NCBI RefSeq assembly: GCF_002993885.1
Contig: NZ_CM009578.1
Location: forward strand, 1,835,751 to 1,899,750
Origin: Sphingopyxis lindanitolerans
GTDB taxonomy: Bacteria; Pseudomonadota; Alphaproteobacteria; Sphingomonadales; Sphingomonadaceae
DNA length: 64,000 nt
Reading direction: 5' to 3'
Positions within the stretch are counted from its first letter, which is position 1; every line of letters starts with the position of its first letter. This document shows, one piece after another, positions 34,701 to 43,535 of this stretch. The notes beneath the pieces were generated by a model that worked only from the letters and a program-made list of their open reading frames with translations, was not told where the DNA came from and ran no database searches. Made by a program: the position numbers and the translations under genes.

Positions 34701-36308
34701 ATGAACGATCTCGATCGGGCGGCATTGATATTGGCCGGCTTAACGGCGGCGTTCCTGTTCCTCCTGTTCGCGGCGTGGCGCGCGCGCCGTCCGCGCCCCG
34801 AACCCGCCGCGCCAAATATGCCAAAGATCGCGCGCGAACCGCGCGAAAGCCGCTTTTCGGGCTTCGCGCGCAACAAGGAACCCGCAGTCGAACCGATCGA
34901 AATGGCGCCATCGCGGCTCGCCCGGATCAGCCGCGCCGCGATCGACCGGCCGATCGAGTCGGTGTGGGCCGATGACCCCGCCCCGGTCGCCGAGAGCATC
35001 GCCGAGCCGCAACCCGAACCGGCGGCCGTCATGCCGCTGGCCGAAGAATCGCCCACCGAATCGCCGCCGCCCGCCCCCGCGCTCGACGAGACGGCGCTCG
35101 ACGCGCTCGCGACCGAGGTCGAACGGCAGGCCCATTTCGCCGACCCGGCCCCGGCCGGTGGCGGTATCCGGCTGATGCCCCGGATTCCGCCGCGCGATGC
35201 GATTCTGCGCAAAAGCTGGATGGGCGGCCGCCCGAATCTTCCCGCCGCGGCCCCCTGGCCGACGATCGACGGCCGCGAAGGCGATTTCATCGCGCAGATC
35301 GCCTGCGCCGACCTGCCGCCGATGCTGTGGGACGGGCTCGGCCCGCGCACCGGCTGGCTCGCCTTTTTCACCCACCCCGACAATGGCGCCGCGACCGCGC
35401 TGCACATGGCCGAAGACGGCGCGCCGCGCGATCCGCCGCGCGCCGTGGGGGCCGCCTGTTTCCGCCCCCATGGAATCGACGACGCCGAATTGGCCGCGCT
35501 GAGCATCAGGGCGCTGCCCGAATGGCCGGTCGATATGGTCCCCGAAGCCGGCGGCCCGCGCGATGACGATGCGGCGGGGGCGCTGCTCGCGGCGGATTAT
35601 GACATCGCCGACCCCGCCTTTCACCCGTTCGACTGGCCCTCGATGCTCGCGATGGCGCGCATTCTCGAAAGCCGCATTCTCGCGCTGCCCACCGACGGAG
35701 TGCCGCCCGCGGACGCCAGCGACGAGCTGGCGCAGGCGATCGCCGACGCCGCCGAAGCCAATCGCGGCGCCGCCGAGCGCACGGCCGAGATCGTCGCGAT
35801 CATCCGCGAAAGCGCCGCCGCCGACACCGGCTTCCTGCCGAGCGACGCGACCGCGGTGATGGCGGCGCTCCACGCGATCCGCTGGACGCGGGTCACCGCG
35901 CGCCCCGATCCCGAATATGGCGCGGACGAGGTCGAGACGCTGGCCTTGCCGCTGACCCGCCGCCGCCCCGACGGCGACCTGTGGATCGACGCCTATCGCG
36001 CCCTGTTGTTCGACCATGCGCGGCACGCCTATTGCGCCAATCCCGACCGGCTTTCCGCCCCGGCGCGCGGCTTCTTCGAGCCGCTGTGGACGGCGATGGC
36101 GGCGGACGGCGTGGCCCGGATGGGCGATTTCCCCGCGCGCCGCGCATCCGGCTTCGACGCCGAGCGCGACGTGGTGATGCTCGAACTGCCGCCCGGCGCC
36201 CTGCTCGGCCTTGCGCACCCCGATGGCGGCTCGCTGATCTTCGCGATCCGCAAGGCCGATCTTGCCGCGGGTGATTTCTCGCGGGTGCGGGCGCTCGCAG
36301 GCGACTAA
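34701..36308 (+). CDS. DUF1963 protein with membrane anchor
   Basis: 535 residues. One helix (LILAGLTAAFLFLLFAAW) anchors the protein; a disordered acidic/proline linker of about 130 residues follows, and then the DUF1963/YwqG-like domain begins at SWMGGRPNLPAAAPWPTIDG with IAQIACADLPPMLWDGLGPR. The family has no known activity. I use the ATG at 34701 with AAAGGGTGGG upstream; an earlier ATG at 34653 has none. The gene stands alone between hemH and phaB. Confidence 0.82.
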   Translation: MNDLDRAALILAGLTAAFLFLLFAAWRARRPRPEPAAPNMPKIAREPRESRFSGFARNKEPAVEPIEMAPSRLARISRAAIDRPIESVWADDPAPVAESIAEPQPEPAAVMPLAEESPTESPPPAPALDETALDALATEVERQAHFADPAPAGGGIRLMPRIPPRDAILRKSWMGGRPNLPAAAPWPTIDGREGDFIAQIACADLPPMLWDGLGPRTGWLAFFTHPDNGAATALHMAEDGAPRDPPRAVGAACFRPHGIDDAELAALSIRALPEWPVDMVPEAGGPRDDDAAGALLAADYDIADPAFHPFDWPSMLAMARILESRILALPTDGVPPADASDELAQAIADAAEANRGAAERTAEIVAIIRESAAADTGFLPSDATAVMAALHAIRWTRVTARPDPEYGADEVETLALPLTRRRPDGDLWIDAYRALLFDHARHAYCANPDRLSAPARGFFEPLWTAMAADGVARMGDFPARRASGFDAERDVVMLELPPGALLGLAHPDGGSLIFAIRKADLAAGDFSRVRALAGD

Positions 36309-36321
36309 TCACCTCTCTCCC

Positions 36322-36337
36322 TTGACGTTTCAGTCAA
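36322..36337. promoter_or_regulatory. palindrome TTGACGTTTCAGTCAA (candidate operator of phaB)
   Basis: TTGAC-N6-GTCAA with the same half-sites, spacing and 3' flank (CTT) as the perfect palindrome before the thioesterase gene at 18506. It lies 77 nt upstream of the phaB start, where a promoter is expected. Confidence 0.55.
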
Positions 36338-36413
36338 CTTGCTAGGCGCGACCCCGCGCCTTAGGGTCCATATCCGGGCAAGGACCAGAACCGCTTTTGG
36401 GAGACATCGAAAA

Positions 36414-37136
36414 ATGGCACGCATCGCAGTCGTCACGGGTGGCAGTCGCGGGATCGGCGAGGCGATCAGCCTTGCGCTGAAGGAGGCAGGCGCGACAGTC
36501 GTCGCCAACTATGGCGGCAATGACGAAAGGGCGCGCGCCTTTACCGAACGGACGGGCATTCCCGCCTACAGGTGGGACGTCGGCGACCATCAGGCGTGCC
36601 TCGACGGCTGCGCGCGCGTTACGGCCGAGGTCGGGCCGATCGACATCGTCGTCAACAACGCCGGCATCACCCGCGACGGCACCCTTTCACGGATGAGCTA
36701 TGACGACTGGCACGATGTGATGCGCATCAACCTCGGCGGCTGTTTCAACATGGCGAAAGCGACATTCGGCGGGATGGTCGAGCGCGGCTGGGGCCGCATC
36801 GTCAACATCGGCTCGATCAACGGCCAGGCAGGGCAGTACGGCCAGGTCAATTACGCCGCCGCCAAATCGGGCATCCACGGCTTCACCAAGGCACTCGCGC
36901 AGGAAGGCGCCAAGAAGGGCGTAACGGTGAACGCGATCGCGCCGGGCTATATCGACACCGACATGGTCGCCGCGGTCCCCGCGCCGGTGCTCGAAAAGAT
37001 CGTCGCCAAGATTCCGGTCGGCCGCCTCGGCCACGCGCAGGAAATCGCGCGCGGCGTCGCTTTCCTGTGCAGCGAGGACGCGGGCTTCGTCACCGGCTCG
37101 ACGATGAGCATCAACGGCGGGCAGCATATGTATTGA
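36414..37136 (+). CDS. phaB: Acetoacetyl-CoA reductase (SDR)
   Basis: 240 residues, classical short-chain dehydrogenase. The NADP site is VTGGSRGIGEA, the catalytic residues are Ser134 (NIGSINGQAGQYG), Tyr147 and Lys151 (NYAAAKSG); RIVNIGSINGQAGQYGQVNY and FVTGSTMSINGGQHMY are PhaB-typical. It makes 3-hydroxybutyryl-CoA for polyhydroxybutyrate; a generic FabG role is less likely. No phaA or phaC is in the window. GGGAGA is upstream of the ATG at 36414. Confidence 0.9.
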   Translation: MARIAVVTGGSRGIGEAISLALKEAGATVVANYGGNDERARAFTERTGIPAYRWDVGDHQACLDGCARVTAEVGPIDIVVNNAGITRDGTLSRMSYDDWHDVMRINLGGCFNMAKATFGGMVERGWGRIVNIGSINGQAGQYGQVNYAAAKSGIHGFTKALAQEGAKKGVTVNAIAPGYIDTDMVAAVPAPVLEKIVAKIPVGRLGHAQEIARGVAFLCSEDAGFVTGSTMSINGGQHMY

Positions 37137-37166
37137 GAGGATCGGGAGAGAGGTCAGGATCGCAGC

Positions 37167-37403
37167 ATGACGAACCCCCTCCACCCCCCGGTCAAACGAT
37201 CGGTGACGATCGCCGGTCACCCGACTTCGATCAGCCTCGAACCGATGTTCTGGGATGCGCTGGAGGTCGAATCCGCGCGCCGGAGGCTGCCGGTCAACGC
37301 GCTCGTGGCACGCATCGACGTCGAGCGGATGGACGCCGACGACCCGCCGAACCTGACCTCGGCGATCCGCCAATGGCTGTGGCGGAATCGCGCCGCCGAC
37401 TGA
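37167..37403 (+). CDS. ribbon-helix-helix domain protein (RHH_4)
   Basis: 78 residues. RSVTIAGHPTSISLEPMFWD is the RHH_4 opening, followed by LPVNALVARIDVERMDADDP and NLTSAIRQWLW. These small alphaproteobacterial proteins resemble Arc/MetJ-type DNA binders, but lack proven targets. It sits 30 nt after phaB and may belong to its transcript. Its stop is 9 nt before the second 272-bp element. Confidence 0.87.
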   Translation: MTNPLHPPVKRSVTIAGHPTSISLEPMFWDALEVESARRRLPVNALVARIDVERMDADDPPNLTSAIRQWLWRNRAAD

Positions 37404-37411
37404 GGCCCGTC

Positions 37412-37682
37412 CCTAGGGTCAGGACCCATTAATTGCACGTTCGAGGCGTCGAAATGGCGAAGATATTGGGTTTGGGTGGATGCAGCGGGTAGCATCGCTA
37501 CCCGCAAGGCCGCACGAGCCCAAGATCGAAGCCATTTCGACGTCCCTGCGGGATTTGATCGATTTTGCCCATGGCTTCGTCGGCAAGTCTTGAAATATCG
37601 ACATATTCCGTCGCCTTGCCTCCTCGCCCTGAGCAAAATCGCTTCAAACCTCGATCGCGCAATTAATGGGTCCTGGCCCTAG
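37412..37682. repeat. 271-bp inverted-terminal-repeat element, copy 2
   Basis: Inverted relative to copy 1 (411-682). The left arm CTAGGGTCAGGACCCATTAA and the right arm TTAATGGGTCCTGGCCCTAG are complementary with few mismatches, but their sequence is unrelated to the arms of copy 1 except for the innermost CGTTCGAGG-like part. The core is shared. CGGGTAGCATCGCTACCCG (near 37493) is a perfect small hairpin that is degraded in copy 1. The right end provides the TAG stop (37679-37681) of the ATP-grasp gene. Confidence 0.85.
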
Positions 37683-38545
37683 ATCGCGGCGTAAACCGCT
37701 TGGCCGAACGCCGCGCCCCTGTCGGGGGCGTGGTGCAGGAACAGCGAGGGTTCGATCAGTTCGAGTTCGATGATGTGAAGCTTGCCCGCGGCGTCGCCGA
37801 CCATGTCGACGCGGGCATAGACCGGGGCGACGGGCGCGGCCGCCAGCGCGGCGGCGGCGAGGGCGCGGGCCGCGGGGCTGGCGTCGCACCCGGTCTCGCG
37901 CCCGCCGAATTGTTCCTGCACGCGAAAATCGCCCGCAGCGGGGCGCTTGACGATCGCGTGGCTGAATTGGCCGCCGAAGAAGAAGAGCGACATTTCGCCC
38001 TCGCTCAATATCCCCGGCATCAGCGGCTGGACGAGGCGCCGCTGCCCGCGCGCATCGTCGGGGATTGCCGCGCCGAGCGCGAGGCGGTGGGTGCCGTCGG
38101 CGCCGCCCGAGATGGCGGGCTTGATCACCACCTCTTCGGCGCCGAACATCGCGCGCGCGTGAGCGAGCTTTGCTTCGTCCAACGCCGCGACCTCGACCGT
38201 CGGCACCACCGCAACCCCCTTTGCGCCAAGCTCCGCGAGATAGGCTTTGTCGCTGTTCCAGCGCAGCAGCGGCACGCGATTGGCGACCGGCAGGCCTTCG
38301 GCTTCGAGCCGGTCGAGCAAAGCATACCAGGCGGCGACGTCGCGCTGATAACCCCAGGCGAAAAGCGGCAGGATCAGGTTGTAACCCGACAGGTCGCCGG
38401 GATCGGTCCACAGGCGCGGCTCGACGGCCAGCCCCGCCGCGGTCAGCGCCGCCGCCTTGCGCGCGAAGGCGGGCTGCCATCGTTCGTTGTAATTGGACAC
38501 CGGAACAAGGATCGCGACGCGCGGTTGGTAGGGCATTCCACTCAC
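37679..38545 (-). CDS. ATP-grasp family protein, RimK/GshB-like
   Basis: 288 residues. It resembles carboxylate-amine ligases of the ATP-grasp fold: LPVANRVPLLRWNSDKAYLA binds the N-lobe, EEVVIKPAISGGADGTHRL is the ATP-binding lysine loop, and DMVGDAAGKLHIIELELIEP the Mg-binding acidic residues. Substrates are unknown. The stop codon is contributed by the end of the repeat element, so the native C-terminus may have been truncated or replaced when the element arrived. The gene is separated from gdhB by a REP palindrome. Start either M1 (38545) or M4. Confidence 0.82.
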   Translation of the reverse strand: MSGMPYQPRVAILVPVSNYNERWQPAFARKAAALTAAGLAVEPRLWTDPGDLSGYNLILPLFAWGYQRDVAAWYALLDRLEAEGLPVANRVPLLRWNSDKAYLAELGAKGVAVVPTVEVAALDEAKLAHARAMFGAEEVVIKPAISGGADGTHRLALGAAIPDDARGQRRLVQPLMPGILSEGEMSLFFFGGQFSHAIVKRPAAGDFRVQEQFGGRETGCDASPAARALAAAALAAAPVAPVYARVDMVGDAAGKLHIIELELIEPSLFLHHAPDRGAAFGQAVYAAI

Positions 38546-38553
38546 CTCTTAAT

Positions 38554-38630
38554 CGTCATTGCGAGCGCAGCGAAGCAATCCAGAGCGGTTTACGCCACCT
38601 CTGGATTGCTTCGCTGCGCTCGCAATGACG
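38554..38630. repeat. REP palindrome between ATP-grasp gene and glutamate dehydrogenase gene
   Basis: CGTCATTGCGAGCGCAGCGA AGCAATCCAGAG and its exact inverse flank a short centre (CGGTTTACGCCAC). It would form a near-perfect 32-bp stem and probably protects or ends the upstream gdhB transcript. Confidence 0.9.
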
Positions 38631-38635
38631 CCCTG

Positions 38636-41600
38636 TTACCGTCCCAGCAATCCGCGCGCCTGCCCGGCGATATGCGAGAGCATCGCGCCGTTCGGGTTCG
38701 GGATCGTTCGCGCGCGGTCGACGACGCTGCGGAATTGGGCGACGCGCGGGGCATTGTCGGCCAGCCATTTGGTCACCGTCTTGTCGAGATCGCCCTTCGG
38801 CAGCCCGGCGAGGAAGCCAAGGCGCATCTGCTGGAAATCGCGCGCGAGGCTGTTGACGAGCAGGCGCTCCCACGGGTCGGCGGGGCTCATATGCGCCGCC
38901 AGCGTCTGCGCCCAGTCGAGCCCGAGCGCTTCACCGAGATGGGTGAAGGCCCCCGTCACCGCAAGCTCGTCGTCGCCGCGCCGCGCGGCGAGATCGACGA
39001 TCCCGATCGCGCCGTCGGTCTTGAACAATCGCACCACCGCCGTGGCCAGCGCGTCGGGCGCCCCGGCGTCGAGCAATTGCTGCGCGAGCATGTCCCACTG
39101 ACCGCGCACCGACGGGCTGAGCAACTGGTCGACGGTCGCGGTCAGGCGGTCGACCCCCGGCTCGAGCCGTGCGACGATCGCACCCGGCTGCGCCAGCGCC
39201 GGGCTGACGCGGAGCAGGTCGGCCATCTGAGAGGTCATCGCCGCTGCCGCCTGGCTGAACAGCGAGAGGCGGATCGATTCGTCGATCTTTGCGTCGTCGA
39301 GCGCCGCCCAGGTATCGCGCATGTCGAGCAGCCGTTCGACCGCGACGAACGCCGCGGCGACTTCGCCGAGCGAGCAGCCTTCCTCCTCGACCAGTTCGAA
39401 CGGATGGACGACGCCCATGCGGTTGATCATCCGGTTGGCCAGCTTGGTCGCGATGATCTCGCGGCGGAGCTGATGTTCGGCGATCGCAACCCCGAAATCG
39501 CGCTGCATTTCGGTCGGGAAGGCCGCGGCAAGGTCGCTGGCGAGCGCCGGATCGTTCGGCAGTTCGCTGTCCTCGATCGCATCCTGCAACGCGAGCTTCG
39601 CGGTCGACAGCAGCACCGCAAGTTCGGGGCGCGTCAGACCGCGCCCTTCCTGCGCGCGGCGCAGCAGCTCGTCGTTCGCGGCGAGGCCCTCGACCTTGCG
39701 GTCGAGCCGGCCCGACGCCTCGAACGTCTCCATGATCCGCACCAAGGACGGCACCGCCGCCGATCCGCCCTTTTCGGCGATCGACAGCGCGAGCGCCTGG
39801 AGGCGGTTGTCCTCGAGCACCAGCGCCGCCACATCGTCGGTCATGCGGACGAGCAGCGCGTCGCGATCGTCCTGCACCAGGCGGCCCTCGATCATCTCGC
39901 GATTGAGCGCGATCTTGATATTGACCTCATTATCCGAACAATCGACGCCCGCGCTATTGTCGACGAAGTCGGCGTTGATCCGCCCGCCCTTCGCCGCGAA
40001 GGCGATGCGCGCGGCCTGCGTCACGCCCAGATTGGCGCCTTCGCCGACGACGCGGACGCGCAGATCCTCGGCATCGACGCGCAGCGCGTCGTTGGCGGGA
40101 TCGCCGACCTCGGCATTATTCTGGCTCGCCGCCTTCAGATAGGTGCCAATGCCGCCGAACCACAGCAGGTCGACCGGCGCCTTGAGGATCGCCGAGATCA
40201 GCGCGGTCGGCTCGATTTCGGCCTGCGACAGGCCGAGGACAGCCTGCACCTCGGCGGTCAGCGGGATGCTCTTCTGGCTGCGCGCGAAGACGCCGCCGCC
40301 CTTCGAGATCAGCTTCTTGTCATAATCGTCCCAGCTCGACCGCGGCAGCTTGAACAGGCGGTCGCGCTCCTTCCAGCTTTTCGCCGGATCGGGATCGGGG
40401 TCGAGGAAGATGTGGCGGTGGTCGAACGCGGCGACCAGCCGGATCGATTTCGACAGCAGCATGCCGTTGCCGAACACGTCGCCCGACATGTCGCCGCAGC
40501 CGACGACCTGCACCGGGTCGGTCTGCACGTCGATGCCCATTTCGGCGAAATGCCGCTGGACCGAGATCCACGCGCCCTTGGCGGTGATCCCCATCGCCTT
40601 GTGGTCATAGCCGTGCGACCCGCCGCTCGCGAACGCATCGCCGAGCCAGAAGTCGCGCTCCATCGCCAGCGCATTGGCGACGTCGGAGAAGGTCGCGGTG
40701 CCCTTGTCGGCGGCGACGACGAAATAGGGGTCGTCACCGTCGCGGATCACGACGCTCTTCGGATGCACGACCTTGCCGCCGACCAGATTGTCGGTGACCG
40801 ACAGCAGCGAGCGGATGAAGATGCGATAGCATTCCTTGCCTTCGGCGAACCACGCATCGCGGTCCTCGGCCGGGCTCGGCAGCGCCTTGGGATAGAAGCC
40901 GCCCTTCGCGCCGGTCGGCACGATGACGGCGTTCTTGACCCGCTGCGCCTTCATCAGCCCGAGGATTTCGGTGCGGAAGTCGTCGCGGCGGTCGGACCAG
41001 CGCAAGCCGCCGCGCGCGACCGGACCGGCGCGCAGGTGAACCCCCTCGACGCGCGGGCTATAGACCCAGATCTCGCGCCACGGCAGCGGCTTCGGCAGGC
41101 CGGGAACCTGGCTCGAATCGATCTTGAACGCCAGCGCCTCGGCGGCGGCGGGCGCAAAGGCGTTGGTGCGCAGCGTCGCACCGATCACCGCGTGAAAGAG
41201 CCGCAAGATGCGATCGTCGTCGATCGACGCGATGCCCGCGAAGCCGGCGAGGATTTCGGCATCCAGCGCCTCGGCGCGCGCGGCGTCCTTCGCCTTGGGA
41301 TCGTGCAGCGCGCGGAAGCGGTCGACCAGCGCCGCGGTCAGTTTCGGCGCGTGGCGCAGCGCCGCGACCACCGTATCGAGGCCATAGGACGAACCGCCCT
41401 GACGCAGATAACGGAACCAGGCGCGCAGCCAGACGATCGCCTGCGGGTCGGTCTGCGTCACCAGCACGAGCTGGTTGAACGCATCATTCTCAGCCTGGCC
41501 GTCGAGCACGGCGGCGATCGCATTCTCGATCGTCTCGACATGCGGCAGCAGCGCGGTCTCGTCGATCGAGGCGGGCAGGCGCAGCGAGAAATCGTGGATG

Positions 41601-43351
41601 AAGGTCGGCTGTTCGGGCGCCTCCTCGTCGGCGCCGCGAACATGCAGCTCGGTCGGGATTTCCTCGAGCACTTCAAAGCCGAAATGTTCGAGCGCCGGAA
41701 CAACGTCCGACAGCGCGAGCGGGCCGGCGGCGCTGTAGACCTTCAGCCGCAGGCGATCGTCGCCGTCGAGGCTCTTCTTCGCGAGGCGGACGCTGCGCGG
41801 ATGATCGGCGTCGAGGTCGCGCAGCCGCAGGATGTCGCGCGAGGCCTCCTCGGGATTGTAGAGGTTGCGATAATTGGCGGGAAAGAGCGGCGCGAAGCGC
41901 GCGGCAAGCGCCGCGGCGCGGCCCGCGTCGCCGCGGCGGGCCAGCGCCGCCTCGACCTCGGGCTGCCAGCCGCGCACCATCTGTTCGAGCTGGGCGCCCA
42001 GCGCGTCGGCGTCGGGCACCACCCCGTCACCGCGCAGGTCGAGCGTGAAGCGGAGCAACGCCGCGCCGCCATCCTCGAGCACCATCGTCCAGCCGATCAC
42101 CCCCGCCTTGGCCTCGCGCACCAGCAGCGATTCGACCGCGAGGCGGCGGCCCGTCGACACTTCGTCGCGCGGCAGCCAGACGAAGGCGAACAGGTGGCGG
42201 CCGAGCGCGCTGCGCACCATCACGATCTTCGGTCGCGGCCGGTCGGTGATCGACATCGAGGTCAGCACCAGCTCCTCGAGCGACGCGCTGTCGAAGGCGA
42301 TCAGCAGGTCGTGCGGCAGCGCGGTGAGCGCGTGGGCCAGCGCCTTGCCCGCGTGGCCCGTCGGGTCGAAGCCGAATTTCGCCATCAAGGCTTCGAGCTG
42401 CGCGCGCAGCACCGGCACCTTCGCCGGTGGAGCCGACAGCGCGGCGCTGGTCCACAGACCCGCGTGGATCGACAGCCGCTCGGCCTTCTTCCCGTGATAT
42501 TCGGGAACGACGACGAGATCGAGCAGCACGCGGCGGTGGACCCCCGACAGGCGGTTCGATTTGAGCAGGAGCGGCGACGCGCCATTCTTGTCGAAATAGG
42601 CGAAAGCGGCCTTGAGCGCGTTCGGCGAGAGGAGCTGGCCCGCGCTGCTCGTCGAAACGCCCAGCGCATCGTGGACCGCGCCGTCGCGGGTCCGCCATTC
42701 GTGGCCGAGCTGCGTCATCGCGCCGCCCTCGAACCAGCGCAGCAGTTCGGCGGCTTCGCCGTCGGCGCGCATCGCGGCGTCGGCGAGCAGCGCAGCGCGC
42801 ATCGCCTTCCAGTCGGCGACCGCCGCGCGCACGTCGGCGAGCGAAGCTTCGAGCGCGTCGAGCAGGCGGCGGCGCGCACGCGCGTCGCCGCGCTCGATCT
42901 CCATATAGATGACCGATTCGCGGCGGCTGCCCGCCTTGCCGGCATCGGCGCCCGTCAGCCTGCCCTTCGCGTCGCGTTCGACCGAGACGACGGGGTGGAG
43001 GATGCGGTGGATCGCCAGCCCCTGCGAACTCACGATCTGCGAGGTCGAGTCGACGAGGAACGGCATGTCGTCGTTGACGACCACCAGCCGCATGCGGCGG
43101 TCGGTGCCGTCGACCGCCATCGGTTCGAGAAGCAGCGACGGCTTGCCCGCGCTGCGTTCGAGCGACGCGCGCGCGGCGAAATCACCCGCCGTGGCGAGCA
43201 TCTTGCCGTCGAGGTCGTCGCCCTCGCCCGGAAGCGCGCTCGCGGCGAGCGCGGCCTGATAGGCCTTGGAGATCTGGGGAGCGATCCTGACAGCGGCGGG
43301 CGCCGCCGAAGAGGTTTCGACGTCGGCGGTTTCGGTCAATTTGGAAGACAT
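38636..43351 (-). CDS. gdhB: NAD-dependent glutamate dehydrogenase, large (GdhB type)
   Basis: 1571 residues, the normal size of the 180-kDa class of NAD-GDH. It deaminates glutamate to 2-oxoglutarate. An N-terminal regulatory half (ACT-like, from PFLVDSTSQIVSSQGLAIHR) precedes the dehydrogenase core: GPVARGGLRWSDRRDDFRTE, VPTGAKGGFYPKALP and the Rossmann-like GGIGTYLKA with GEGANLGVTQAARIAFAAK. I take MSSKLTETADVETSS at 43351; the frame further upstream is in non-coding sequence. The complement strand also stays open for nearly 6 kb, which is a codon-bias artefact. Confidence 0.95.
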   Translation of the reverse strand: MSSKLTETADVETSSAAPAAVRIAPQISKAYQAALAASALPGEGDDLDGKMLATAGDFAARASLERSAGKPSLLLEPMAVDGTDRRMRLVVVNDDMPFLVDSTSQIVSSQGLAIHRILHPVVSVERDAKGRLTGADAGKAGSRRESVIYMEIERGDARARRRLLDALEASLADVRAAVADWKAMRAALLADAAMRADGEAAELLRWFEGGAMTQLGHEWRTRDGAVHDALGVSTSSAGQLLSPNALKAAFAYFDKNGASPLLLKSNRLSGVHRRVLLDLVVVPEYHGKKAERLSIHAGLWTSAALSAPPAKVPVLRAQLEALMAKFGFDPTGHAGKALAHALTALPHDLLIAFDSASLEELVLTSMSITDRPRPKIVMVRSALGRHLFAFVWLPRDEVSTGRRLAVESLLVREAKAGVIGWTMVLEDGGAALLRFTLDLRGDGVVPDADALGAQLEQMVRGWQPEVEAALARRGDAGRAAALAARFAPLFPANYRNLYNPEEASRDILRLRDLDADHPRSVRLAKKSLDGDDRLRLKVYSAAGPLALSDVVPALEHFGFEVLEEIPTELHVRGADEEAPEQPTFIHDFSLRLPASIDETALLPHVETIENAIAAVLDGQAENDAFNQLVLVTQTDPQAIVWLRAWFRYLRQGGSSYGLDTVVAALRHAPKLTAALVDRFRALHDPKAKDAARAEALDAEILAGFAGIASIDDDRILRLFHAVIGATLRTNAFAPAAAEALAFKIDSSQVPGLPKPLPWREIWVYSPRVEGVHLRAGPVARGGLRWSDRRDDFRTEILGLMKAQRVKNAVIVPTGAKGGFYPKALPSPAEDRDAWFAEGKECYRIFIRSLLSVTDNLVGGKVVHPKSVVIRDGDDPYFVVAADKGTATFSDVANALAMERDFWLGDAFASGGSHGYDHKAMGITAKGAWISVQRHFAEMGIDVQTDPVQVVGCGDMSGDVFGNGMLLSKSIRLVAAFDHRHIFLDPDPDPAKSWKERDRLFKLPRSSWDDYDKKLISKGGGVFARSQKSIPLTAEVQAVLGLSQAEIEPTALISAILKAPVDLLWFGGIGTYLKAASQNNAEVGDPANDALRVDAEDLRVRVVGEGANLGVTQAARIAFAAKGGRINADFVDNSAGVDCSDNEVNIKIALNREMIEGRLVQDDRDALLVRMTDDVAALVLEDNRLQALALSIAEKGGSAAVPSLVRIMETFEASGRLDRKVEGLAANDELLRRAQEGRGLTRPELAVLLSTAKLALQDAIEDSELPNDPALASDLAAAFPTEMQRDFGVAIAEHQLRREIIATKLANRMINRMGVVHPFELVEEEGCSLGEVAAAFVAVERLLDMRDTWAALDDAKIDESIRLSLFSQAAAAMTSQMADLLRVSPALAQPGAIVARLEPGVDRLTATVDQLLSPSVRGQWDMLAQQLLDAGAPDALATAVVRLFKTDGAIGIVDLAARRGDDELAVTGAFTHLGEALGLDWAQTLAAHMSPADPWERLLVNSLARDFQQMRLGFLAGLPKGDLDKTVTKWLADNAPRVAQFRSVVDRARTIPNPNGAMLSHIAGQARGLLGR

Positions 43352-43535
43352 AGGGTTGCAGCATCCCGAACGAAAAGAGGCGGGCCGCTGCCGGGGGATG
43401 GCAATGACCCTTTCGCATCCGCTCCTATGCGCCTGCGGCGCGCGCGGCTCAACCCCTGCGCAAGACCCACGCAAAATAATTTCAATTTTCGGATTGTCTG
43501 TTACGCGGCCGCTGCTTGTGCCCGGCGGCATCCCG

